Part shown: positions 49,390 through 58,687 of the stretch, one piece after another | Numbering within the stretch: position 1 is the first letter of the stretch | How the letters are laid out: the number at the start of each line of letters is the position of its first letter | NCBI GenBank assembly: GCA_021730165.1 | Contig: CP072535.1 | Location: forward strand, 310,001 to 374,000 | Length of the DNA: 64,000 nt | Reading direction: 5' to 3' | DNA from: Candidatus Vesicomyidisocius sp. Pext_18_S21 | Lineage (GTDB): Bacteria; Pseudomonadota; Gammaproteobacteria; PS1; Pseudothioglobaceae | Made by a program: the position numbers and the translations under genes | Notes under the pieces: generated by a model | What the model saw: the letters and a program-made list of their open reading frames with translations, nothing else | Told to the model about the DNA's origin: nothing | Database searches by the model: none

Positions 49390-50000
49390 AACCAATTATA
49401 CTTATTAAAATAGTGTTTTTCAAATGCTTTAATATCATTTATATATTGTAAAGTTAAACTAATATCATCAAGCCCATTGATTAGGCGTATTTTTCGTTCT
49501 ATATCTATTTCAAAATGGTAAGTGTTGTTATTTAGATTGATACTTTGAGTGTCAAGATTAATAGTTATTTTATCAGTTGAGGAAAATAATTTATCCATTA
49601 CATTGTTATTTTGTACAATAGGTAGGATGCCATTTTTAAAACAATTATTATAAAAAATATCTGCAAAACTAGGCGCGATAATTGTTTTAAAACCATAATC
49701 TTCTAATGCCCAAGGTGCATGTTCTCGACTTGATCCACAGCCAAAATTCTTTAGTACTAATAGTATTTTTGCATCTTGATATTTTGCTTGATTTAACACA
49801 AAATTCATATTAAGAGGACGTTTAGAATTGTCCATACCAATTTCACCGTGGTCTAAATAACGCCATTCATCAAATAAATTAGCACCAAAACCAGAACGTT
49901 TAATAGACTTTAAAAACTGCTTAGGAATAATCGAATCAGTATCGATATTAGCACGTTTAAGTGGTACTGCTATTGAAGTAAATGTAGTAAATTTTTGCAT
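49386..50000 (-). CDS. leuD: 3-isopropylmalate dehydratase small subunit
   Basis: LeuD with LeuC isomerises 2-isopropylmalate to 3-isopropylmalate in leucine synthesis. The protein has 204 residues and normal domain content. [16 protein letters not shown] at the N-terminus and [18 protein letters not shown] are conserved substrate-binding segments. It follows leuC with no gap and overlaps ruvA by 4 bases, so leuC-leuD-ruvA is probably one transcript. leuA and leuB are not in the window. Confidence 0.97.
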   Translation of the reverse strand: MQKFTTFTSIAVPLKRANIDTDSIIPKQFLKSIKRSGFGANLFDEWRYLDHGEIGMDNSKRPLNMNFVLNQAKYQDAKILLVLKNFGCGSSREHAPWALEDYGFKTIIAPSFADIFYNNCFKNGILPIVQNNNVMDKLFSSTDKITINLDTQSINLNNNTYHFEIDIERKIRLINGLDDISLTLQYINDIKAFEKHYFNKYNWL

Positions 50001-51401
50001 TTATTTAACTTCTGATAAATAACCAGCAATAGCGCTTGAAGCTGCAACAGCAGGACTAACTAAATGAGTAAATGAGCCTTGACCTTGACGACCTTCAAAA
50101 TTACGATTTGAAGTACTTGCACATCTTTCACCTGCTTCTAATTTATCAGCGTTCATGGCTAGACACATTGAGCAACCTGCCTCTCTCCATTCAAACCCAC
50201 TATTTATAAAAATTTTATCTAACTCCTCTTCTTCAGCTTGTTTTTTAATAATTCCTGAACCAGGTACAACTAAAGCGAGTTTGATATTATTTGCAATTTT
50301 TTTATCTTTTAAGATGCTAGCTGCAATACGTAAATCTTCAATCCGTGAGTTAGTACATGATCCAATAAAAATTTTATCGATTTTAATATCTGATATTTTT
50401 GTATTAGCATTGAGATGCATATAATTAAGTGCATTTTTCCAGCTGATTTTTTCAGTTTTATTTTTTGCGTTAGCAGGATTTGGTACATACTCATCAGCAG
50501 CCACCACCATGTCTGGAGATGTTCCCCAAGTAACTTGCGACTTAATATCTTTTGCATCAAAATGCATTATTTTATCAAAGTGTGCATTTTTGTCAGAATG
50601 TAGTGTTCGCCAATATTCTACTGCTTTTCTCCATTTAATTCCTGAAGGTGCCAATGGGCGATCTTTGACATAGTCAATGGTTTTTTCATCAACAGCAACC
50701 ATACCAATACGCGCACCTGCTTCAATTGCCATATTACATAGTGTCATTCTAGCTTCAATTGACATATTTTGAATGGTATTACCGCTAAATTCAATTGCAT
50801 AACCCATGCCTCCTGCAGTACCAAGTTGGCCAATAATATAAAGAGCAACATCTTTTGCACTAACATGTTGATTAAGTGATCCATTAACTTCAATATTAAA
50901 ATTTTTAGATTTAGATTGCCATAAACAGTTAGTGGCTAAGACGTGTTCAACCTCGCTAGTGCCAATACCAAAGGCTAAAGCTCCAAGTGCACCATGAGTT
51001 GAGGTATGTGAATCACCACAGACAATACTCATACCTGGCAAGGTAGCACCTTGTTCAGGACCAATTACATGTACAATACCTTGACGGATGTCGTTCATAG
51101 ATATTTCATCAATACCAAAAAATTTGCAGTTTTGCCCTAAGGTTTCAATTTGAATTCTTGAAGTAGGATCACTAATGCTACTAACACCTGATGAACGATT
51201 AGTTGTTGGTACATTATGGTCAGGTACTGCTAAGTTGCTACTTTTACGCCAAAGTTTTCTGCCTGCTATTGATAACCCTTCAAACGCTTGAGGAGAAGTT
51301 ACTTCGTGAATCAGATGTCTGTCAATATAAATTAATACAGTTGAAATATTTTCACGTATGACGTGTGCATCCATTAGTTTATTGTAGAGTGTTTTAGCCA
51401 T
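50001..51401 (-). CDS. leuC: 3-isopropylmalate dehydratase large subunit
   Basis: The aconitase-like large subunit of the leucine pathway isomerase, about 466 residues. The 4Fe-4S cluster cysteines are visible in [13 protein letters not shown] and [34 protein letters not shown] is also diagnostic. I place the start at ATG 51401 ([15 protein letters not shown]), the usual N-terminus; a GTG at 51410 would add three residues. It is divergent from the AsnO-like gene with 54 bases between starts, so the two promoters must be close or overlapping. Confidence 0.96.
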   Translation of the reverse strand: MAKTLYNKLMDAHVIRENISTVLIYIDRHLIHEVTSPQAFEGLSIAGRKLWRKSSNLAVPDHNVPTTNRSSGVSSISDPTSRIQIETLGQNCKFFGIDEISMNDIRQGIVHVIGPEQGATLPGMSIVCGDSHTSTHGALGALAFGIGTSEVEHVLATNCLWQSKSKNFNIEVNGSLNQHVSAKDVALYIIGQLGTAGGMGYAIEFSGNTIQNMSIEARMTLCNMAIEAGARIGMVAVDEKTIDYVKDRPLAPSGIKWRKAVEYWRTLHSDKNAHFDKIMHFDAKDIKSQVTWGTSPDMVVAADEYVPNPANAKNKTEKISWKNALNYMHLNANTKISDIKIDKIFIGSCTNSRIEDLRIAASILKDKKIANNIKLALVVPGSGIIKKQAEEEELDKIFINSGFEWREAGCSMCLAMNADKLEAGERCASTSNRNFEGRQGQGSFTHLVSPAVAASSAIAGYLSEVK

Positions 51402-51455
51402 TATCGACACACAATACTTGTTAAAATCACTTATTTTACTTCTTTAATAAATTTT

Positions 51456-53228
51456 ATGTGTGGACTTTGTGGACAGTTAAGATTTGATAGTCAAGTAGTG
51501 AGTGACGATATACTTAAGAAAATGATGAAAAAGATGGTACATCGTGGTCCTGATTCTAGTGGTTTTTGGATTGATGGTCATATTGGTTTGGGACATCAAA
51601 GGCTTGCTATTATTGATTTATCTAATCAAGCCTATCAGCCAATGATTGATAAGAATCTTGGTTTGGTTTTGGTTTTTAATGGTACGATTTATAATTATCA
51701 AGCTTTGCGCAAGTACTTAATTAAGCAAGGTTATCAATTTTTTTCACACTCTGATACTGAAGTAATTATCAAGTCCTACCATCATTGGGGTGAGGATTGT
51801 GTTATGCATTTAGATGGTATGTTTGCTTTTTGTGTTTGGGATAAAGTTGAAAACCAGTTATTTGTTGCTCGTGATCGAATGGGTATTAAACCATTTTATT
51901 TTAATTTAACAGATAAGGCATTTAGCTTTGCTTCTAATCTTCAAGCATTAGTAACACAAGAAGTGGATAAAAGTATTAATTCTGTTGCTTTACAGCAGCA
52001 ACTTTCATTACATGGGGTTGTACCAGCACCTAATACGATTATTAATGGAGTCAATAAAATCAAACCAGCAACTACGTTAACCATTAGCGTTAAAGGTAAA
52101 GTTGTTGAAAAAACTTATTGGCATCCAAAGTCTATTCGTCTAAAAGATGCATGTACAGATGAACAATTTATTCAGCGTACGCATGAACTTTTAAGAGGTA
52201 GTGTTTTAAAACGCATGAATGCTACAGATGTACCAATTGGCGTGTTACTTTCTGGTGGATTAGATTCATCACTTTTAGTAGCATTGATTAGAGAGATAGG
52301 GTATAACGATATACGCACATTTTCAATTGGTTTTGAAGATATTAATGGTGAAAATGGATCTGAGTTTGAGTATTCTGATCAAATTGTTACTCGGTTTAAA
52401 ACTAAGCATAAAAAATATATGGTTAGTAATTCACAAGTACTAACACGTCTTGGTGAAGCAGTTGCAAATATGAGCGAGCCGATGGTAGCTCAAGATGCAG
52501 TGGCTTTTTATTTATTATCTGAACAAGTATCTAAGCATATTAAAGTAGTGCTTTCTGGACAGGGTGCAGATGAGGTTTTTGCAGGTTATTTTTGGTATGA
52601 ACGTATGAAAGCTCAGACAGGTTCTGACATTGAGCGTTTTACTAAGCATTATGTGGATAGGTCGTATGAAGAATATTTGCAAACGGTCGATCTAAAATAT
52701 CACAGCGGAAACCATACTGAAACTTGGCTTCATCACGAATTTACTAAGGAAAATACAGATACGTTTATGGATAAAGTCTTTCGCACCGATATTACCCGTT
52801 TAGTAGTAGACGATCCTGTAAAAAGAGTGGATAACATGACTATGGCTTGGGGTTTAGAAGCACGCATGCCGTTTATGGATTATAAGCTTGTGGAACATGC
52901 TTTGAGTATGCCACCAAGTTTAAAAATGTTTAATAAAGGTAAATATCCACTTAAACAAATTGCTAGGGGCTTGTTACCTGATAGGGTAATTGACCGTAAG
53001 AAAAGCTATTTTCCGATGCCAGCACTCAAATATATTAAAGGTGAATTCTTAGATTTTATGTCAGATATACTAACTTCAAGTAAATGTATTAATCGTGGTA
53101 TTTTTAGTCAGATATTTATTGCTAAAGTAATCAATAAACCGCAGAATTATATGACCCCACTTAATGGTTCACGCTTATGGCATTTGGCGTTATTAGAATT
53201 TTGGTTACAAATTAATATTGATGAATAG
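51456..53228 (+). CDS. Asparagine synthetase-like amidotransferase, close to N-acetylglutaminylglutamine type
   Basis: A 590-residue enzyme with an N-terminal class II glutamine amidotransferase domain and an ATP-pyrophosphatase synthetase domain. The nucleophile is Cys2 of MCGLCGQ, with [11 protein letters not shown] and [12 protein letters not shown] in the same domain. The synthetase domain has the PP-loop [15 protein letters not shown]. Segments such as [23 protein letters not shown] and [18 protein letters not shown] resemble the AsnO/NAGGN-type subfamily more than ordinary AsnB. That subfamily amidates a dipeptide osmolyte (N-acetylglutaminylglutamine amide) together with an acetyltransferase-ligase. 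No such partner is adjacent. Plain asparagine synthesis remains possible. Confidence 0.82.
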   Translation: MCGLCGQLRFDSQVVSDDILKKMMKKMVHRGPDSSGFWIDGHIGLGHQRLAIIDLSNQAYQPMIDKNLGLVLVFNGTIYNYQALRKYLIKQGYQFFSHSDTEVIIKSYHHWGEDCVMHLDGMFAFCVWDKVENQLFVARDRMGIKPFYFNLTDKAFSFASNLQALVTQEVDKSINSVALQQQLSLHGVVPAPNTIINGVNKIKPATTLTISVKGKVVEKTYWHPKSIRLKDACTDEQFIQRTHELLRGSVLKRMNATDVPIGVLLSGGLDSSLLVALIREIGYNDIRTFSIGFEDINGENGSEFEYSDQIVTRFKTKHKKYMVSNSQVLTRLGEAVANMSEPMVAQDAVAFYLLSEQVSKHIKVVLSGQGADEVFAGYFWYERMKAQTGSDIERFTKHYVDRSYEEYLQTVDLKYHSGNHTETWLHHEFTKENTDTFMDKVFRTDITRLVVDDPVKRVDNMTMAWGLEARMPFMDYKLVEHALSMPPSLKMFNKGKYPLKQIARGLLPDRVIDRKKSYFPMPALKYIKGEFLDFMSDILTSSKCINRGIFSQIFIAKVINKPQNYMTPLNGSRLWHLALLEFWLQINIDE

Positions 53229-53700
53229 AATAGTTATTTATACAGATGGTGGTTGTCGTGGCAATCCTGGTATTGGTGGCTGGGGCGTATGGTTGAAATA
53301 TGGTTATTATGATAAAAAACTTAAAGGCAGTGAAGAAAAAACCACTAATAATCGTATGGAGTTGATTGCAACTATTAAAGCATTAGAAGTGATTAAATCT
53401 AATCAGATTGGTATTGATTTATTTACAGATTCTAAATATGTAATAATGGGTATTAATAAGTGGATGAAGAGCTGGAAGGCCAAAAATTGGGAAACTTCCA
53501 AAAAAAGATCAGTTAAAAATATAGACTTATGGCAACGCTTAGATGTGCTGAATAAGCAGTACGATGTTATTTGGTATTGGGTCAAGAGTCATAGTAGCAA
53601 TAAGGGGAATGATATTGCGGATAAATTAGCAAATTTAGCCATGGATAAGATTAGCCCTGAGTTGAGATTAGTTTTGAATAAGGGAGTCAAAATATTATGA
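53221..53700 (+). CDS. rnhA: Ribonuclease HI
   Basis: RNase HI cuts the RNA strand of RNA-DNA hybrids, removing primers and R-loops. About 159 residues. Catalytic acidic residues are in [11 protein letters not shown] (Asp), [10 protein letters not shown] (Glu), LFTDSKYV (Asp) and [10 protein letters not shown] (Asp), with the helpful histidine in [10 protein letters not shown]. The basic-protrusion handle region [16 protein letters not shown] is kept. The start at ATG 53221 overlaps the end of the AsnO-like gene by 8 bases; a preceding TTG is less likely. Confidence 0.96.
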   Translation: MNRIVIYTDGGCRGNPGIGGWGVWLKYGYYDKKLKGSEEKTTNNRMELIATIKALEVIKSNQIGIDLFTDSKYVIMGINKWMKSWKAKNWETSKKRSVKNIDLWQRLDVLNKQYDVIWYWVKSHSSNKGNDIADKLANLAMDKISPELRLVLNKGVKIL

Positions 53701-53889
53701 TTAAGCTCCTATTTTTATATGTATATAAATGTATATGATGCGGTAATTATTTTTTATAAAAAATTAAATGATTAATTTTATTAGCAGAAATAGTATCTAA
53801 AATTTTTATTATAGCTTTAAAGTTTTAACTTTTTGAAAAAAAATTCTATTTTACCGATATATTCATATAGTTTGTTAAATAAACATGTT

Positions 53890-54321
53890 TTAACCATATA
53901 TTGTTTTAGCTCTTATTATAAATGCGTCTAGTTGAGAATTGGCAATTGAGGTAAAAATATGTGATATAGAAATATCTACAAGTTTTGATGAAAAACTAAA
54001 TGCTAAATTGAGCTCAACCTTACAGGAAGTACTATTTAAAGCAACAAATACCCATGAGCCATTTAGTTGTTTAAATAGTCCTTCTTTAAGTTTCATGTCA
54101 ATTCTTTGATATGGAATTAAGGTGTTTGTTGTTGTAAAAGTTTGATTAAAAACTCCTTTGTTAATCTTAATTGAGGCTATGATTTGATTATCAGATTGCT
54201 TTAAAATAGAAGAATATGAACACCAATTAAGAAATTCAGGGTATTGATTAACTTGATTAATCAATTGATACATTTGTTTACAAGAATAGGAAACAATGGC
54301 ATTTTTAGAAATATGATGCAT
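53890..54321 (-). CDS. ratA: RatA/Coq10-family START-domain protein
   Basis: A 143-residue single-domain protein of the START/polyketide-cyclase fold. The segments [26 protein letters not shown] and [15 protein letters not shown] match the RatA/Coq10 family. In mitochondria and some bacteria Coq10 binds ubiquinone and supports respiration. E. coli RatA was described as affecting 70S ribosome association, and the toxin label is not well supported here. It is divergent from smpB, as in many gammaproteobacteria, with 14 bases between start codons. Confidence 0.9.
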   Translation of the reverse strand: MHHISKNAIVSYSCKQMYQLINQVNQYPEFLNWCSYSSILKQSDNQIIASIKINKGVFNQTFTTTNTLIPYQRIDMKLKEGLFKQLNGSWVFVALNSTSCKVELNLAFSFSSKLVDISISHIFTSIANSQLDAFIIRAKTIYG

Positions 54322-54335
54322 GGATAAAAATAATA

Positions 54336-54818
54336 ATGGCTAAAAAAAATAAAAAAATAAGTTTAAACACCATTGCATTTAATAAAAAAGCAAGGCATGT
54401 CTATTTTATCGAACAAATCTTGGAAGCTGGTTTAAGTTTAGAAGGTTGGGAAGTAAAAAGTTTAAGAGACTCTAAAGTTCAAATTAAGGAAAGTTATGTT
54501 ATTTTAAAAAGTAATGAGATATTTTTATATGGTGCACATATTTCGCCACTAAAAAGCGTATCAACGCATGTTAATGCTGATCCTATCCGTACACGAAAAT
54601 TATTACTTAATCGTTTAGAGATTAATCGTATTAAGGAGAAGATCAATCAGAAAGGTGCTACTATTGTACCGCTTAAGCTTTATTGGGTTAGAGGTAGGGT
54701 GAAGTTAGAAATTGCTCTGGCTAAAGGTAAAAAATCTTATGATAAGCGTCAAGATAATAAATTAAGAGATTGGCAAAGAGATAAACAAAGAGTGTTAAAA
54801 CAAGTAAATTATAGGTGA
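54336..54818 (+). CDS. smpB: SsrA-binding protein SmpB
   Basis: SmpB binds tmRNA and brings it to stalled ribosomes for trans-translation. A 160-residue protein of typical length with [27 protein letters not shown] interrupted only by usual variation, [13 protein letters not shown], and a basic C-terminal tail ([18 protein letters not shown]) that enters the mRNA channel. I do not see the tmRNA gene itself in this window. The promoter must lie within or very near the ratA coding region. Confidence 0.96.
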   Translation: MAKKNKKISLNTIAFNKKARHVYFIEQILEAGLSLEGWEVKSLRDSKVQIKESYVILKSNEIFLYGAHISPLKSVSTHVNADPIRTRKLLLNRLEINRIKEKINQKGATIVPLKLYWVRGRVKLEIALAKGKKSYDKRQDNKLRDWQRDKQRVLKQVNYR

Positions 54819-54956
54819 TAGCTCTGATTGATGGTTATTTATTCTACTAAGAAAAATGCTTTTATAGTAGAGGAATACCTAAATATTTTTTTATTCGCTA
54901 TTACTCTCTATATCACTAATCTTTCTTTATATAAATTATTTTTTTGAAGAGAAAAA
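54819..54956. other. Spacer after smpB with a 7-bp inverted repeat
   Basis: TCTACTA and TAGTAGA (about 54843-54871) pair perfectly around a 15-base loop shortly after the smpB stop. A T-rich run follows some 15 bases later. It might be a weak terminator. The rest of the spacer would have carried the control region of the decayed HU gene. Confidence 0.35.
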
Positions 54957-55201
54957 ATGAATAAATTAGAATTAGTTGATGCAATTACGTCAGTGGTAAA
55001 TTTATCTAAAGTAGATATCTATCGATCGTGTATTAAAAGCAACAGTAAGATGCTATTACTAACTTTATGGCTAGTGTGACTTGGTAGCCTTTATTGCTAG
55101 AAATTACACATGCGTATAAGTTGTAAATTTATCAATAGGAGTAATGATTTAAATTAAAGAAATAAAAAGTGGTTAACTTTAAAGTAAGCAAAGGAGTATA
55201 A
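54957..55201 (+). pseudogene. Remnant of an HU-type DNA-binding protein gene
   Basis: The fragment begins MNKLELVDAITSVVNLSKVD, an excellent match to the N-terminus of HU (MNKxELIDAIAxxxxLSKxD). Similarity then shifts frame: DRVLKAT appears in frame 3. A stretch like TLWLV-stop-LGSLY in frame 1 resembles the VTLVGFGSF core. Near the end, IKEIKS and then VNFKVSKGV-stop resemble the HU C-terminus (GKEIKI, VPxFKAGKxLK). Frameshifts and stops break the gene, and total length (245 bases) is near that of an intact HU gene (about 270). It cannot make a working HU. AGAG before the ATG may be the old ribosome site. Confidence 0.82.
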
Positions 55202-55303
55202 GAAAAATATTTATTGATAAATTGTAAAAAGAGTACCTTGAGATGTTTTCTATGTCTTAAATTTGGTAAAATTTTAACTCTATTTATGATTAGAGGAGAT
55301 GTT

Positions 55304-55780
55304 ATGGAACGTACTTTATCAATTATCAAGCCAGATGCGGTTGCAAAAAATATCATTGGTCAAATTTATTCTCGTTTTGAAGAGGCTGGTTTTAGAATTA
55401 TTGCTAGTAAAATGATTCATCTTGATAATGATAGGGCAGGTGATTTTTATATAGTGCATAAAGATCGTTCATTTTATGGTGAGTTGCTTGAGTTTATGAC
55501 TTCTGGTCCGATTATAGTTCAGGTTTTGGAGGGAGAGAACGTTGTTACTAAACATAGAGAAATTATGGGTGACACCAATCCTAAAGAGGCTAATTCTGGT
55601 ACTATTCGTGCTGATTTTGCAAGGTCTTTAGATGAAAATGCAGTTCATGGCTCTGACTCCTTGGAAAATGCTGTTATTGAAATCAAATATTTTTTTGGTA
55701 AAGATGATATTTGTCCAAGAACTCGGGGATTAATAATGCCTTCTCATACTAAGCAAGAGTTTGATGTAAAAAGTGTATGA
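55304..55780 (+). CDS. ndk: Nucleoside diphosphate kinase with C-terminal extension
   Basis: Ndk transfers the gamma-phosphate between nucleoside triphosphates and diphosphates through a phosphohistidine. The start [16 protein letters not shown] is typical. The active-site histidine is in [12 protein letters not shown]. The family normally ends at CPRTR (about 143 residues); here reading continues for about 17 residues to SV. The codon after CPRTR is GGA, one base from TGA, so a lost stop could explain the tail. The strong GAGGAG at 55293-55298 fixes the start at 55304 rather than the longer frame from 55214. It overlaps rlmN as ATGA. Confidence 0.94.
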   Translation: MERTLSIIKPDAVAKNIIGQIYSRFEEAGFRIIASKMIHLDNDRAGDFYIVHKDRSFYGELLEFMTSGPIIVQVLEGENVVTKHREIMGDTNPKEANSGTIRADFARSLDENAVHGSDSLENAVIEIKYFFGKDDICPRTRGLIMPSHTKQEFDVKSV

Positions 55781-56841
55781 ATAAACAAAACCTTTTAAGT
55801 CTTAATCAAGAGGCGCTGAATGATTTCTTTGTGTGTTTAGGTGAGAAGCATTATCGAACCAAACAAGTCATGCAGTGGATTTATAAAGTTCATGAGTTTG
55901 ATTTTGATAAAATGTTTAATTTTAGCAAGCCCTTGAGAGAAGAATTAAATAAAATAGCTTGTATTGAATTTCCTAAGGTTGTCAAACAAAAGTTTGCCTT
56001 AGATAAAGTAATTAAATGGGTGCTAGCATTGAGTAAAGATAACTATATTGAAATGGTTTATATTCCTGATAAAGATCGTGGTACGCTTTGTATATCTTCA
56101 CAGGTTGGTTGTGCTTTGGCTTGTACTTTTTGCTCAACTGGCATGCAAGGGTTTAACAAAAATCTCACAACAGGTGAGATTATTGCCCAAGTATTGATCG
56201 CCAATAAATATCTTAACTCTAAGCGTATTTCTAATGTTGTGTTTATGGGTATGGGTGAGCCTTTGTTAAATGAGCAAGCAGTATATAACGCTTGTGATTT
56301 ATTACTTGATGATTTGGCATTTGGTTTGTCTAGACGTAAAGTGACTATTTCTACTTCTGGTATAGTGCCAGCTATATTGCGTATGAGTAAGCGAACGCCA
56401 GTGAGTTTAGCTATTTCCTTGCATGCGCCTAATAATCAATTACGAGATAAATTAGTACCTGTTAATCAAAAATATTCGATTGAAAAATTGTTAAAAGCTT
56501 GTAAAGTATATTTAAACGCCGGTACTCAGGAACGTCATATTTTGTTTGAATATGTCATGCTTGAAAATGTGAATGACTCTACCGAGCATGCTAATAAATT
56601 AGCAAAATTATTAAAGACTATCTCGGCTAAGGTAAATTTAATTCCTTTTAACTCTTTTGAAAGAACTCAATATAAATCATCAAATACTCAGACTATTAAG
56701 CAGTTTCAAGATATTTTATATCAGCAAGGTATTCGTACTATGATGCGTCGTACCCGTGGTGAAGATATTGATGGTGCTTGTGGGCAATTGGCTGGAAGAG
56801 TACTAAATAAAACCAAAAAACCTGATGCTAGAAAGTATTGA
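55777..56841 (+). CDS. rlmN: Dual-specificity rRNA/tRNA (adenine C2)-methyltransferase RlmN
   Basis: A radical SAM enzyme of 354 residues that methylates A2503 of 23S rRNA and A37 of some tRNAs. The radical SAM cysteines are in [11 protein letters not shown] (C-x3-C-x2-C). The two mechanistic cysteines are expected near ECxxxxx and in [12 protein letters not shown] at the C-terminus, of which the latter is visible. [10 protein letters not shown] and [11 protein letters not shown] are conserved. It overlaps ndk by 4 bases and the next small gene by 17. Confidence 0.96.
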   Translation: MNKQNLLSLNQEALNDFFVCLGEKHYRTKQVMQWIYKVHEFDFDKMFNFSKPLREELNKIACIEFPKVVKQKFALDKVIKWVLALSKDNYIEMVYIPDKDRGTLCISSQVGCALACTFCSTGMQGFNKNLTTGEIIAQVLIANKYLNSKRISNVVFMGMGEPLLNEQAVYNACDLLLDDLAFGLSRRKVTISTSGIVPAILRMSKRTPVSLAISLHAPNNQLRDKLVPVNQKYSIEKLLKACKVYLNAGTQERHILFEYVMLENVNDSTEHANKLAKLLKTISAKVNLIPFNSFERTQYKSSNTQTIKQFQDILYQQGIRTMMRRTRGEDIDGACGQLAGRVLNKTKKPDARKY

Positions 56842-57133
56842 TTACTACCCAAAAAAGAGTAATAAAAAGTTTAAATTAAAATACTGGTTGTTACTTATTT
56901 TAGTTTTTAACGTAGGTATTTTTTGGTATTTAAATCAAAAAGACAATTTTAAAAAAGCAAAAGAAGTACCTGCTTTAATTGTTATTAACCAGGGTGAAAA
57001 AGAACAGAAAGAGGTTGTAAGCCCCGTTATAATCAATGATCATCTATTGCTTAATTATGGCTTTAATAAAAACATTATTATTTCAAAAGAATTAGATGAA
57101 ATAATTTATAATTATACTAATAAACTTCAATGA
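56825..57133 (+). CDS. Small single-pass membrane protein between rlmN and ispG
   Basis: A 102-residue protein I do not recognise. A lysine-rich N-terminus ([15 protein letters not shown]) precedes one hydrophobic helix (about 22-38, [15 protein letters not shown]). A hydrophilic C-terminal part follows, probably periplasmic. In many gammaproteobacteria the genes pilF/pilW and rodZ lie between rlmN and ispG. This protein occupies that slot and has a RodZ-like single anchor, but it lacks the cytoplasmic helix-turn-helix domain. It may be a reduced relic or an unrelated protein. Overlaps on both sides (17 bases with rlmN, 4 with ispG) argue that it is really translated. Confidence 0.65.
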   Translation: MLESIDYYPKKSNKKFKLKYWLLLILVFNVGIFWYLNQKDNFKKAKEVPALIVINQGEKEQKEVVSPVIINDHLLLNYGFNKNIIISKELDEIIYNYTNKLQ

Positions 57134-58206
57134 AACCAATACATACTATTCACAGAAGAGAATCTAAGCAAATATTTGTAGGTAATGTTGCTATTGGTGG
57201 TGATGCCCCTATTTCAGTACAAAGTATGACTAATACTGAAACAACTGATATTAAGGCAACACTTAAACAAATTGGTGCAATTAAAGAAGCAGGTGCAGAT
57301 CTAGTGCGTGTTTCAATTCCAACTATGGAAGCAGCTAGAGCGTTTAAAGTTATTAAACAACAAGCCACTATCCCTTTGATTGCTGATATTCATTTTGATT
57401 ATAAGATTGCCTTAGAAGTTGCAAAATATGGTGCTGATTGTTTACGTATTAACCCTGGTAATATTGGAAGAGTAGATTATATTCGTGAAGTAGTAGCATC
57501 CGCTAAAGATCATAATATTCCTATTCGTATTGGCGTGAACGCTGGCTCATTAGAAAAATATTTACAAAAGAAATACACAAAGCCAACGCCTGAAGCGATG
57601 GTTGAATCTGCTTTAAGACATATTGATATTTTAGATAAATTAAATTTTGATAATTTTAAGATTTCACTCAAGGCCAGTGAAATTTTTATGACTGTGTTTG
57701 CCTACCAACAATTATCCTCTCAAATTGATAATCCGTTACATTTGGGCATCACAGAAGCAGGATCATTATCTTTTGGTACGGTTAAGTCTTCGATTGGCTT
57801 AGGTTTATTATTGTCAAAAGGTATTGGTGATACGATTAGAGTTTCTTTAGCTTCTGATCCAGTTGATGAAGTTCGTGTTGCTTTTAATATTTTAAAATCT
57901 TTAAATTTACGCCAAAAAGGAGTTAATTTAATTGCCTGTCCATCCTGTTCTAGGCAAAAATTTGACGTAATTAAAGTGGTTAGTGAGCTGGAGTCTCGCT
58001 TTGAAGATATTATCACACCAATTGATGTGTCAGTAATTGGTTGTGTGGTTAATGGACCTGGTGAAGCAAAATCAGTATCGGTTGGTTTAACAGGAGGCGA
58101 TCCTAATCTTTTGTATCTTAATGGTAAAACTCATTCCAAAATAATCAATGAAAATTTGGTAAATGAAATTGAAGCTCAGGTTAGGAGTAGTCTTAAAAAC
58201 CTTTAA
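57130..58206 (+). CDS. ispG: 4-hydroxy-3-methylbut-2-enyl diphosphate synthase
   Basis: IspG (GcpE) carries out the sixth step of the MEP isoprenoid pathway using a 4Fe-4S cluster. It has 358 residues. A TIM-barrel domain starts with [11 protein letters not shown], and the Fe-S domain holds [10 protein letters not shown] and [10 protein letters not shown] with the three cysteine ligands. Its substrate arises through the pathway opened by Dxs, encoded 500 bases away on the other strand. Its 3' end overlaps the convergent DUF2062 gene by 14 bases. Confidence 0.97.
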   Translation: MKPIHTIHRRESKQIFVGNVAIGGDAPISVQSMTNTETTDIKATLKQIGAIKEAGADLVRVSIPTMEAARAFKVIKQQATIPLIADIHFDYKIALEVAKYGADCLRINPGNIGRVDYIREVVASAKDHNIPIRIGVNAGSLEKYLQKKYTKPTPEAMVESALRHIDILDKLNFDNFKISLKASEIFMTVFAYQQLSSQIDNPLHLGITEAGSLSFGTVKSSIGLGLLLSKGIGDTIRVSLASDPVDEVRVAFNILKSLNLRQKGVNLIACPSCSRQKFDVIKVVSELESRFEDIITPIDVSVIGCVVNGPGEAKSVSVGLTGGDPNLLYLNGKTHSKIINENLVNEIEAQVRSSLKNL

Positions 58207-58687
58207 CCCTTTTGTAAACCTTATAGCGATAAATAAATTGTATAACGAAGTAACCAAATACTGAGCTAGTGATAGAAATAACTAAACAACCAAGTAAGAA
58301 AGGTTGCCAAATAATATCAAATACCTGCCAAATATACTCTAATGACATAGCAAAGTCTTGTTTTATATTAACTCCTAAAAGCCATGCACCAAGTTTGTAA
58401 CAAACATAAAAAATAGGTGGCATGGTAATAGGATTGGTAATCCAAACGAGCGCGATAGATAACGGTAAGTTTGCACTAAATATAATTGAAATTGGTGCGG
58501 CCAATAGCATTTGAAAAGGTATGGGAATAAAGGCACAAAATAGCCCGATTGCAAATGCTTTAGAGATAGACCTTCTATTAAAATTCCACAAGCTTGAGTG
58601 GTACAAACGTTTACCAAGCCAACTTAAGTGTTTATGATTTTTTAATTCATCTAGATTAGGACTGTAACGTTTCAACAGTTTTTTCAT
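58193..58687 (-). CDS. DUF2062 family membrane protein
   Basis: A 164-residue protein with three to four hydrophobic segments. The block [20 protein letters not shown], followed by [10 protein letters not shown] and [20 protein letters not shown], is the DUF2062 signature. The family has no established function; it is often found in gammaproteobacteria beside cell-envelope or competence genes. Its start overlaps the stop of dxs by 4 bases, so the two are translationally coupled. The link to isoprenoid synthesis is by position only. Confidence 0.85.
   Translation of the reverse strand: MKKLLKRYSPNLDELKNHKHLSWLGKRLYHSSLWNFNRRSISKAFAIGLFCAFIPIPFQMLLAAPISIIFSANLPLSIALVWITNPITMPPIFYVCYKLGAWLLGVNIKQDFAMSLEYIWQVFDIIWQPFLLGCLVISITSSVFGYFVIQFIYRYKVYKRVKGF

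Noticed and set aside
53890-54321. RatA read as a toxin of a toxin-antitoxin system
   Set aside because: The sequence is a Coq10-like START-domain protein and no antitoxin gene accompanies it. The toxin name in the family is weakly supported.
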